Below, piece by piece: positions 22,204 to 32,578 of a stretch of DNA of 64,000 nucleotides. Numbering within the stretch: position 1 is the first letter of the stretch; every line of letters begins with the position of its first letter. The notes under the pieces are model-generated. The model was not told the DNA's origin. It did not search any database and was given only the letters and a program-made list of their open reading frames with translations. Both the position numbers and the translations under genes were made by a program. Source of the stretch: Phialophora verrucosa (lineage: Eukaryota > Ascomycota > Eurotiomycetes > Chaetothyriales > Herpotrichiellaceae); NCBI GenBank assembly GCA_002099365.1, contig MSED01000012.1:310001-374000 (forward strand), read 5' to 3'.

Positions 22204-25200
22204 CTACCTCCCGGGCAACTTAATCCCACCACCGCTCAAATCGCTCCACACCCGCTCAAACAACGACTTGATCAAGTCTGGCGTCCGCCCCAGGCTATAG
22301 TCGAGGGTATAATCGAACGCGGACTCGACGACCACGCCCTTGATATGCGCGACCATGGGGTTTCCCAGATCGACCAAGCCCCTCAACGTGCCCGACAGTT
22401 CCACCAGCGTGATGTTCACAAAGTTCCCTACGTGAGTAACCATCCACTGCGAGACGTCCAGCGCCGTGGTGACGCTCGCCTGCGCCACGGCCAGGGCATG
22501 CCGCGCAATGTCCAGATCCGCGGTGTTGTTCTTCGCGGCCGCGAGGGCCGTCTGCGCCAGTGTGAATGCCGTGCCCTCGACCGTGGTGGAGAGATTATCC
22601 ACGACGGTTTGGGCGGCCGTGACGGCGGCGTTCGCCGTGTCAAGGAACTCGGACAGCGCTTTATTGGCGGCCTGGAGGGCGACGGCTTCGACGCTCGTTG
22701 ACTTCGCGGCGTCGAGGGCCGATTGCGCGGCGGTCAGGGCCGCGGCCTGCGCGGAGCTTGTCGCCGCGAGGGTCGAATTTGCGGCAGCGATGGCCGCGTT
22801 GGCGGCCCTGACTGACGCGTCCAGTGCCTCTTGATACGTCTGCAGGGCCTTCAACGCCGCATCGTACCCCAGGCCGTTGAGCACGGATTGTGCGGCCGAG
22901 AGGGTTACCTGGGCGGTGGCCAGAGCCGCCTTCTTGCCGACCTCTTCGGACTTAATGGCGGCGATCTGCGCCGCGAATTTGGGCTTGTTGAACACCGAGG
23001 CGTTGTTGTAGTTCTGCTGCGCCTGGGCGAGGCGCTGCTCGCAGTCGTTGTACGCGTTCTGCGCCGCTTGGATGCTCTGTTGCGCGTTGGCGAGGCTCTG
23101 CTTGGCGTTGCCGAATTTCGAGTCCATGCTCGCCTTCTGGTTGTTGTAGTCGGTCTGGTGCTGTGCGACGGCGGCGTTGGAGTCGATTGTTGTCTTCTGC
23201 ACGGCGGCCTGGGCCGCCGCGATGGCGTTCGCAGCATTGACTTTCGTTTGGTCGACATTCTGGCTTGCGGCGGTGACTTTCTGGTTGTAGGAGCCCTGAG
23301 CGGCGTCGAGCCGAGCCTGTAACAGCGCTTGCTGGGCAGCGGTCGACTGCTTGACCTGGTTGAGGGCGTCGATTGCGTCTTTGGACTTCGCATCCCAGGC
23401 GGCTTGCGCCTTGTCCAGCGAGGCTTGCGCGGTGTTGACGGCCGCCTGAAACGAGGCCTCGACTTGGTCGAGTTTCGCTTTTGCAGTGTCGAATCCCTCC
23501 TTGGCGCCCTTTTCGGCGGCGACGAATTGCAGGTTCGCCTGTGTCATTAGGTAGTCGAGAATCTTCTGCTCGAGGGTCGCCTTCATCTCGAAATCCAACT
23601 TGCCCACGCCTTTGATGTCCAGCGCTCCGAGCATGGCACCGTGCAGAGTGAAGGGGAGGAGCTCCGTGAATGCAAGACCCATGTCGAATTCGAAGGAAGG
23701 CTTGGGGAGCAGCTCTGTCTCTACGTGCAATGAAGCCTCAAGCTCAAGCAGCTTCGCTGCACCATCGATCAGTAGGGTCTGCTTTCTCGGGCCAAGTTCG
23801 AACTCAAGTGTCGGATTCGCATCTTTGGCGCCCGTCACAGCGAGGGGACCGAGATGAAATGCCTCGAACGTGCCGGACATCTTGATCTCGTCTCTGACAG
23901 ACGCGCTCACGGTAGCGCGCTCCCCGAACAGCACCACAGTGCCTGCCAGAGAGGCCCCAGGGGGTGTATACACAGTTCCGACCTGCACGCCGGTGGAAAT
24001 GGAGAAGGAAACCGCTTCAAAGTCGAATATATCCGCGTCGATGCTGGGAATATCCTTCTGGGCGACTTGAGAGGCGAATGCAATCAGATCGTTACAAGAC
24101 AAGCCCGTAAGCGAGGCTGCAATCAGCTCTTGAGAGGGACTGGCTCCCAGAGAAAGAGAGACCGTGGCGGCGGTGGAACCGATCATGAGCCCGCCCGTTC
24201 CTCCAACCTGAACCGAGGGAGGCACAAAGTTGAGGCCAAGTTGCAGGGTCATGTTCGGCCCAATCTGGACGTCTGGACTGATCCCGAATGGATTGACCCA
24301 GAAGCCATCCATTTGCGCAAAGCCAGACGCTGAGGTAACGGTGGCGTTGAGGCCCATGGTGAAGACGAGCGGGTTCGCTTGTCCGGCCACAAGAACATTC
24401 AGGCCAGCTTTGATCAAGAGAGACGGCGGCCGGACGATGTCGACGCTCACCGTGATCGGACCAGAGGAGACGGTTGGCGTGAAGCGAATGGCGTTGTCTG
24501 TGGGTAGGACGATGCCCATGGTGAGACCCGTGCCGGCAATCAAGCCCACTGACAGTGTGAGACCATCTAGGTTAATGCCAGTAACGCTGTTCAAGGCTGG
24601 GATGCTGCCAATTTGAGCGTTCAACTGCACCCCCTTGATCAACGGGTAGCCGTATTTGTTGACGAAGCCAGGCAGTCCGGTGCTAGTGTTCCCTGCGAGA
24701 AGTGCAATGTTGGTCATCGGCAGATCCAAGAAGCTGCCTTGCAGCTCTGGAGCAAGACCACCCGAAGATAGTGGTCTGCCATACTCGCCGTAGACAGTGA
24801 AGAGCAGACCTTCGCTTCCGCCTTTGGCAAGATAGACGCTCACATCGATCTCGATGCCTTTGAACTCGGCGTTGCCCTTGATGGCAAATTGGAGCGGTCT
24901 TCGCGAAGCCTTCTCCAGACCTGTCCCGATGAAAACGTCGAGCGACGGATTCTTGATGGTTAAATCACCAAACGTCGTCTCCGCTAGCGCGCCGATAATG
25001 CTGATGCCTTCCCTATCGATGGCGAGCGTGGCCTCGGCTGATTGATGGCCATTCACGGAGATGTCGCCTGTCAAGCTGATGCCTGTAGGATCAATGCTGA
25101 GTTCGACAACCGAGAACTCCACGTCATCCTCAAAGTTGTCGATGCTGTTGCCAAAAAAGTCCCAGAAGGCGCTGACGAGTCCTTCAAGCTGCAGATCATA

Positions 25201-28200
25201 GACCGTTGCAATAAGTGCCCAATCGCCTGAGGCGTTGCAGATTTTCAGTCAGCTTTGTCCTCGCTTCGCATGCTGGCGCGAATAGCTCACCTTGGTTATA
25301 GTAGCCTGAAAAGTTGATGGTGCTTATGTCGCCAGTGAGGATAGCCCCCAACTCAAACCCTATCGTCTTGACAGGGGAGAGGTAGTCGAAGTTCGTTCCC
25401 AGCTCGATAGTCGATAGCTATCGCCCTGTTAGCTTGAGTCAAGGATGTGTGGCGGCTTCTGACTCACGGTCAATCCTTCAATGCCAAAAGCATTTTGCCA
25501 AGCATCATCACGCAATGTCAAGTTCAAATTGACAATGGACTCGTCTATGGACATCGTGAAGTCCATGTCCAAAGGAACAATAGAGCCGGGGACAGTGACG
25601 AGAGAACTTCCGAAGAAGCCGAACGACATGATTGTCTTCTCGGCAAACGGAGACGGAATGATGACTGTGTTGAAGTTGATCGTAACGCCGAGGGTGGTGA
25701 ACTTGACCAAGCCGGCAAAGTCGACGGAGATCCCTTCCAGCGAGCCGCTGATGGCAAAGTCAGTCGGCATCTGCAACGTTGTCCAGTTGCGGCCCATGCC
25801 GATGAAGAATTCGACGTGAAGCTTCGGATCCGTCTGGTTGAAGACCGACTTCATGATATCAGCGACTGGTTGGAGAGCCCCTTCGAAGACAATGTCTCCT
25901 TCGAGCCAGGTACCGGGGGCCTTGCTGCCGAGGGTAACACCATCATCATATCGGAACTGGACGTCTTGAAACCGTAGCGATCCAAAGTCTCCCTCTGTGA
26001 TGCCAGGGAACAATGTCCCTAACGGCAACTGGTCCGAAATCGTCACGATCTCATGGACGCCGCCGTCCGACGCGGTGCCTTGGAAGCTGTACAGTTTGGC
26101 TGGCAGTATACCAAAGAGTTGAATGTCGCCGGTGAAGACATAGCCTGGGGGCGTTACCTGCGCTGGGTTCTCTTGCAGGACGCGATTGTCAAATCGAGCA
26201 CCTCCGGGCACGCCGTGAGCGATCAGGAGAGCCGAGGTGGATGAATCGTGAGGGACGACTGCCAAGTTGCGGATAGCGTAGGGCGTAGGAATCCTGGTGA
26301 TATTGACACCTGGCTGGCTGGAGGCCACCGATGCGGCAGAGATCTGTGCAAGGTGCCCCTCATTGTCGACTGTCGCGAAGGCGACATTGCGGATTTGCAC
26401 GCCATCGACACTCACGGTATCGTTGCGGAGGGCGCTCTCCCACAGGCTTGCGTGTGCCATGTTCCGTGGGGCTGTGGAGGCTACAAGATTCCGTCCTGCG
26501 CTATGCTCTACCGTGACCGGAGGTTCGTCGCTCGATTCTAAAAGCGCTGATATCAGGGCATTTGTGTTGAAGACATCCGGCTCTCGTGTTTGCCGAGCAG
26601 CGGCGGCGTCGGCGGCATGTGCAAGTGGGCGCAAGGGCACAGGTCTAAAGATGAAGGACGTTTCGGCATCGGTCTTGTGGATGGCGCCGCTCTTCGGTCC
26701 GGCTGTCGCTTTGCCCACTGCAGCCCTTTCCAAGTAGCTCAGGATGGCGCCGTCGACCTCTCGCTGCGCCCTGAGGAAAAACAGCCGTTGAAACGGGTAG
26801 AACTGCGCGATGAGTTTTCTGTCGCTGCCCAGTATATGCGAGCGCGGTGTCTCGGTGTTATTCTGGCCTAGCTGCTTGAAATGGGTCTGCAGGTGATAAT
26901 CAAATGCGTACCAAAGCCACAAATTCTGCTTGGCCACTGCTGGGGATGCCAAAGGCAACCGACGCCGCAGATCTGGTGTCGTGGGATCCCAGATGTTGTA
27001 TGTAAGCAACTCCTTCGGGCTCAGCGCTTTGATCTGCAGAGTGCCCTTGACAGATCTCCTCTGGTGGGAGGGATTGAGGCCTGCTTGCAAGGAATTGACG
27101 TTGATTTTGGCCTCGGTTTTGAACAGATTTTGCCAAGCCGTTTCTGTCCTGTAGGATGATGAGGTGAGACCAGACCAGAACGCATCGAACGAATCGGGTT
27201 CACCAACTCACCTGACCATGACACTGTTCGTCTCGGAGGTGCCGAATACCAGGTTCTTGGGCACTTGGCTGGAATTCCAGTTATTACTTTCGTAGTCGGT
27301 CAAGCCTCCCCATGCAAATCCCGACTTATGCAACCACTAGAGCACTTCAGTCAATATGTCTGTTTCCTTCGAACGGGGGCGGGGAGTGTCTGCGCTGCGC
27401 TCGTCGGGTACTTACCTCAGCAGGCCAGAAGCCACCAGGACCCCATGAGATATTGGGGGTCGATTTCGTGTCAACCCATTTCGCAATCTTGGTGTTTGGG
27501 CTACTCCAGCGAAGCACTTGTGCGACCTGGGAGACATTAGCAGCGGTGAGACGAGACACTCTGCCGGTCACGGCCATACCTTAGACGCGCCCTTGTTGCC
27601 CATGACACTGTTCTGCCCAGGGTTTCGTTTCTTGCCCGACTATAGAAGTTGATTAGTCTCTGCCATCTCGGCGATTTTCAAGTCCAACCAGCCACTCACC
27701 GCCTGCGACTGCTTGAGGTTGTTAAGATTGACGGAGAGGCTGGTGTCGTCGGGACTTGCTGCTCGCTGAATGTTTGCGTCTACCTTCTGGCGCTTTGAGG
27801 TCTGCTTGTTGGGGGTGAGAGTCTTGAAGAAATCAACCAGCTGTTGGACACCCAGGTCATTGGTCTTCTCCCGCTCCGCAAACTGGGCTACGTAGTGAGC
27901 GAGCTGGTTCCTGTCGACCCAAGTCTCATAGAGCATCAAGGGGTCGGCATCGAGCTATGTTAGATTGTAAGCTCACTGTGGGCATTCGTTTCGAAGGATA
28001 GTCGGCTCTTACAATTACCCATTCCTGATCTGGCCTCTTCTCCGCCACCTTGACATTCTGCTTTGGTTTTGTTGCTTTGACAGTGTCTGCAACGAGTTGC
28101 TTAAAGACAGCATCCGTGATGCCCACCGCCGTCATTCCGAATCGGGGAAATAGCTGGATATCTAGTTCGGGATCGACATAGCGAGTGGGTTTGTAATTCG

Positions 28201-28720
28201 ATTCGGCCTTGACTCCGTTGGCAAAGAATTTGTCCCATCCTAAATCAAGGATTGAGCGAGCTTTCGATCTGGTCACCGGATTTCCCGAGATCGCTAATCC
28301 TGGACTACCGTCCCAGCCTCGGTACGCCAAACCTTCTGACGCATATGGGTAGGTTTTCTCTTCGACCAGAGGGCGGCACGTGGCAGAGATGTATAGGACC
28401 TGAATGGTAGCAGATCCCCTAGCTGTTTTGGCGTTGTCGTTGAGATATTTCCTGGTCGCCTGGTCTTCGATAAAGGCGTCTCCCAGTTGCTTTTGCGTCA
28501 GGCGGATGTATTTGTCGTCTCGATTCACATATTGTCTGAACTTTTGGTCCACTCGGGACAAGCTGGTATCGTTGAAGGACGGGTTGAGCTTCCATAGGAA
28601 AACCCCGCCTTTGTCTTCAAACTGCTCCCACACGACGTCGTCCTCGTCCTCGCTGTCTTCTTCCAGACCATCAGGAGGGTCTACATCCATAGGCTCATCG
28701 GGAGACTGTGAGCTGCTCAT
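22204..28720 (-). CDS. 2029-aa modular protein: acidic N-term, beta-rich centre, Ala-rich coiled coil
   Basis: I do not recognise this family. Eight exons, read leftwards: 28720-28013, 27954-27700, 27639-27580, 27526-27416, 27336-27212, 27148-25468, 25417-25291, 25226-22204. All seven introns (50-79 bp) have GT donors and AG acceptors, and every junction keeps the frame. There is no signal peptide; residues 8-30 are Asp/Glu-rich. Residues about 320-430, built from four small exons, include W-G-P-G-G-F-W-P-A-E-W and P-K-N-L-V-F-G-T; the latter faintly resembles HNH/nuclease-type cores, but I see no catalytic His. From about 640 to 1570 the sequence is a long series of alternating polar and hydrophobic strands with Gly turns. 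About residues 1574-1949 are an Ala/Gln/Asp-rich coiled coil with few Pro. About 80 residues form a C-terminal cap. The reading is structural or scaffold-like; the function is unknown. It lies 1.5 kb from a LysM-lysozyme gene on the same strand. Confidence 0.8.
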
Positions 28721-30197
28721 GATGCTTTGATGGTGTAAGTGCTCTTGGGGGACAGGATAACACGGGAGGATTGATCGTCGGGTCTGGACTAAATGGAAGA
28801 CCGACCCTTCTGACCAGGATGATGGTTTGCAACGAGAGCTAGGAGGAAGGGTGAATGGAAATCGGCATTCCCTTGAAGTCTCACTTTGAGGATCACAAGA
28901 GTCGATTAAGAAAGCAAGCCAATGGGGACTCGCTTGGATTCACGAACAAGCAACCGAAGCAGCGCCCAGGATAGGAATGTCTTTTTCGGCTTACCGTATA
29001 TTCATCTGGAGCCATGTCAACAAGGCTCTACTACAAGCGTAAGCACCATTCACCTGGACGTTCAGCCCTGGGCTGAATCCAGCGGATTCCTGGTCAAAAG
29101 TTCGTGTTATGTTCTGCATATTAGTCGAAGGTGTTGCAAGGCTGTGCTCCGTCAGTGCTCTCCTCAGGAGTGGATTCGTCAGATCGTTGTCCACATGATC
29201 GGACACTGGGGTCCGGGGCGACCACGAATCCAGCCAGAATGGGCAATAATGCTCGGAGTCCAGGGCGCAGTTCAGGATGGCGGATATCAGCATTGTTACG
29301 AAACATTGGTCTGACTGCAGTTCCTGTGCAACCAGTGAGACATGCTGTACACTTTGATTAGGCACCGATGCCGACGTCGACATCAAATTCTGCCTTGGTA
29401 GGAAGTGAGGGTCGAGACGGATGCAGCCCCGTGTAAGCTGCAATCTCAGCGCAGGAAGACGATGCCGCAAGAAGCACTAGGGTAGGCATCTAGGGGCAGG
29501 AGTTCGATTGGAAAATAACGGAATGCAATCACGCTCGATGAGGCAAGTCAGATCAGCAGTTGTGTTCCATACGAACAGTGACTCTGTCAAGAGGCAGCAA
29601 AAGGACAGTTGTCCGTGAAACCCTCGATGGTTGGCGGGGCGGATGCCAAGGCCCTAGTGACATAAGCCTCACGCACATTCCTCGAGGCTGCTGAGGCCTG
29701 CATCACAAGCCTCACAGGGCTGCACAGGGATGCTTGACTGACCGCTCTCTGCCTGCTCCTTCGACGTCTCTCTCGGAATCCGTTGTAGGGCGGCCTAGAC
29801 CAGGTCATTTCACAGTCTGTTTTCCTGCCAGATTTGATCAGTGGCCTGCGCCTCGTTCCGGGTAGCATCTGCCCCCGGCCGCCACCCTCCTGTCCCATAC
29901 CGTCACGCGCGATCGCTCGCACGACCTCCTAGAAGGAATGCTGAGATTACGTCGTATGGGCTAAGTAAGCGAGTAACACTTTACACAGTATAGGCTTGGG
30001 CCAGTCCTTCCAGCAGGATGACATCCATTGCACGGAGAGACGACACGGTGGAATGGCAACGCCCAAATGCCACGAAATAGCCAATATCTATTGAATGCGG
30101 AGTACGATCTCATTAGTACTGAATCCCTACTAGCACGGATCCTGCTCTTAATCCCCCTTTTCTTGTCCCTCTTTCCGGCCCTGAACAGAAGGCCTCT
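28721..30197. other. Intergenic region between the 2029-aa gene and the LysM gene
   Basis: This 1.5 kb should contain the promoter of the large gene and the 3' end of the LysM gene. A minus-strand open frame (29470-28991) contains an internal ATG, but its codon use looks random and no domain is visible. I do not call a gene here. Confidence 0.3.
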
Positions 30198-31145
30198 TCA
30201 CATCCCGTCCCAAACATGGCCCATCAAACGGTTTGCTGCATCACGAACGTAATGTGCCGTTGCGCCTTGAGGATCATTCATATCCGCCTGGTTGACGCTC
30301 CCGGAGTTGTACTCGCGAAACGCGGCGTACCAATTGCCCTGATGTTGGAAAGTCTGCTTCAAGCCATCTCCATCCCTGGTCCCCTCCGTGCCGTCTCGGA
30401 CCATTTGCAGAATCGATCCGGCAGGATCGGCAGGATTGAATTCAGCCCCGTTGTGCGATTGCATGATGCCGGGGTTTCGCACTCCATTGTTCGTAGTGCC
30501 GACGCGAACGTTGCCGCCAGATTCTTGCATGATTATACACAAGATGACGCGGACGTCGACCCCGGACTCGCGAGCGACTTGCTCGATGGATTTCTTGATG
30601 AGGGCGATCTCGCTGTCCGAGTCGTTGAATTTCATGAGCCGGACGTTCTGGCTCCAGAGAGTCGAGTAGCTTGCCCATTGTGAGGGATCCGGGAAGTTCG
30701 ACGCTGGTCCGCTGTAGTTGACATAGCCGCCGCCGCCGTTGCTGCCGCCAGTCCCGCCAGGGAGATCACCTCCGCCGGGTTGTCCACCCCCCGGGGCTGC
30801 TGGGGCCTTAATAGTCTCTCCGATAGTGAGATTGTTTGAGATGCTTGGGTTTGCCGATTGCAAGTCCTGGACAGACACGCCGAGCACGCGGGCCACATCG
30901 GTCAGATTGAAGACCAGCCCGGTGCTCTTCGTGGGAAGGTTGATGACTTGTCCGACTTCGAGTTCTTCGGGCGTGACACCTGGATTGGCCGCAAGGAGGG
31001 CATTAAGATCGAGACCTAAACGGTCGGCGATCGCGCTAAAAGTATCACCGCTTTGAATTGTGTAGGAACCGATCAAGGTGCCGGCAATTTTGTAGGTGGT
31101 TTGGTTGTCGCCGAGAAGACTGGCTTGAGCTGGAATCGAACCCAT
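30198..31145 (-). CDS. LysM and lysozyme-like (SLT) domain protein
   Basis: Intronless gene of 315 aa. The open frame extends upstream to 31268, but only from a GTG; the first ATG is at 31145 (M-G-S-I-P-A-Q). A LysM repeat lies at about residues 27-72 (Y-T-I-Q-S-G-D-T-F-S-A-I-A to G-Q-V-I-N-L-P) and a weaker second one at about 78-115. A Gly/Pro-rich linker follows (about 118-145). The C-terminal domain has the SLT/goose-lysozyme-type signature I-M-Q-E-S-G-G-N near residue 208, whose Glu is the expected catalytic acid, and the G-I-M-Q-S-H motif that follows it in this fold. LysM binds GlcNAc polymers (chitin or peptidoglycan), and the SLT fold cleaves peptidoglycan glycan chains. No classical signal peptide is seen from this ATG, which is odd for an enzyme with an extracellular substrate. 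A spliced leader upstream cannot be excluded. Confidence 0.88.
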   Translation of the reverse strand: MGSIPAQASLLGDNQTTYKIAGTLIGSYTIQSGDTFSAIADRLGLDLNALLAANPGVTPEELEVGQVINLPTKSTGLVFNLTDVARVLGVSVQDLQSANPSISNNLTIGETIKAPAAPGGGQPGGGDLPGGTGGSNGGGGYVNYSGPASNFPDPSQWASYSTLWSQNVRLMKFNDSDSEIALIKKSIEQVARESGVDVRVILCIIMQESGGNVRVGTTNNGVRNPGIMQSHNGAEFNPADPAGSILQMVRDGTEGTRDGDGLKQTFQHQGNWYAAFREYNSGSVNQADMNDPQGATAHYVRDAANRLMGHVWDGM

Positions 31146-32578
31146 TTTGCTGTTATGGTGGTTGCAGAAGCCGTGAGGTAGAGGTTTGAGGACTATAGAT
31201 GGATGACTTTTAAAGCAAAGGACAGGATAATGATGGCAGAGGAGCAGATGGATAAACAGAATGCACACCGGTCAGCGTAGATTCGAGGCAACTTGTACTC
31301 CAAGACTTGACCACTTCATGGTGATATCAATGGGCGCAGCTTCTGAACAGGCGTCCCTTATGAGGCAAATTCTCTACACCGCAACCAACCGTTGTTCTTT
31401 TGTTTTGGCTGCCACTTGGAGTGGCAGCAGCGCAAAGCGCGAGTGATGGGGAACTTTCGCCATGGGACACGAAGTCTCGTCTTATGCCTGAAAGCCAGGA
31501 TCCGCACTGTACTAGACGGGCTGGATTCAGCTCCTCCGACCTAGGAAAGCACCAAAAGCCATTCTTAGCATTACAGCGAGGAGATATGGACGATCCCATA
31601 TCGATAGTGTCATGCGCTCATGGCCTGTACGAGACTGTTTGAGTCCCAAACACGAAATCTAGACCATAGCGCCTTGCATAACCCCAGCAGCTCACAGCTG
31701 ATGTCGTCTGTTTCGGTCTGTTTCGATCTGCGGGTGAATATAGCATCGTGGGTCAGCTGAACTTACTAAGACACTCGAAAAAAAGGAGAAAACAAGGATC
31801 CATCAAGAGTCGAACCTGGCTGGAAGACAGCAGGCAAGGACGTTCCAAGGGTTGCCGAGTTTCATCCTACGGTGTACTAAAATGCTGGTTCAGGAGAAGG
31901 AATTTGCCGTAACAGTGACCGTTAAGGCTGACTGCATTGTCACCGTGCATCCCACCTGTATCGGCAAGCTGCATCGACCTCAAAAAGGCAACTGCAAATT
32001 ATACCGTATGGCTCAGCGTTCCCCTCTGATCATGAGGTCGAGGACGTGCCAGTAAGCGACAGGCGTGATTACAGTGATAGACGACACACGAAAGCAACTG
32101 AGTTGTCATTGAACCTCCGCTCGGAATGTTGTGATGGGCGAAGGCGAGCTAAACTAAGTCAGGCCGCCTAGGCTTGGCGCGTCCCTAGCAGAGTTAGCCA
32201 GCCAATGGGAATCTTAGATGGTTGCTAAGGCATCTTCGCCCCTTTCGTCAATTTACTGACAGAAGAGGCGCGCTTGAATCTGACAATCCTGTGCGGGACA
32301 GAGGACATGATCTGTATTACACTAAAATGTTCTTCTGGCTGACCTTGGTGCAACTCGTCTGTCTATGGGGAGCTTACGCCCAGCCTTGCGCGAGCTTCGT
32401 GGTCCCACGTGTGAGGCGTGGGCTGAAGCTGCCTCCGTGCGACACGGTGAAGTCACAATACCCACTGCTGGGGCTTTGGGTTGGTGGTATCTGTTGTTTG
32501 GTTCATGGTCGAGGTCGAGGTCGCTTTATAGAGGCTGTGATCTGCTTGACACGTTGGAGGACATCAAGCTGAATAATT
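31146..32578. promoter_or_regulatory. Divergent intergenic region between LysM and GH55 genes
   Basis: A 1.4-kb region flanked by two start codons, so it should hold both promoters. Short open frames occur, but none is recognisable. No repeat or RNA gene is seen. Confidence 0.35.

Noticed and set aside
22831..24333. Long plus-strand open frames opposite the 2029-aa gene
   Set aside because: They are antisense shadows of repetitive, GC-rich coiled-coil coding sequence.
31146..31268. Hydrophobic upstream extension of the LysM gene that could look like a signal peptide
   Set aside because: The frame starts with GTG and contains no ATG, so it is not translated unless an unseen exon joins it.
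31801..31840. tRNA-like GTTCGACTC on the minus strand
   Set aside because: The flanking bases do not pair as a T stem, and no cloverleaf can be drawn upstream.
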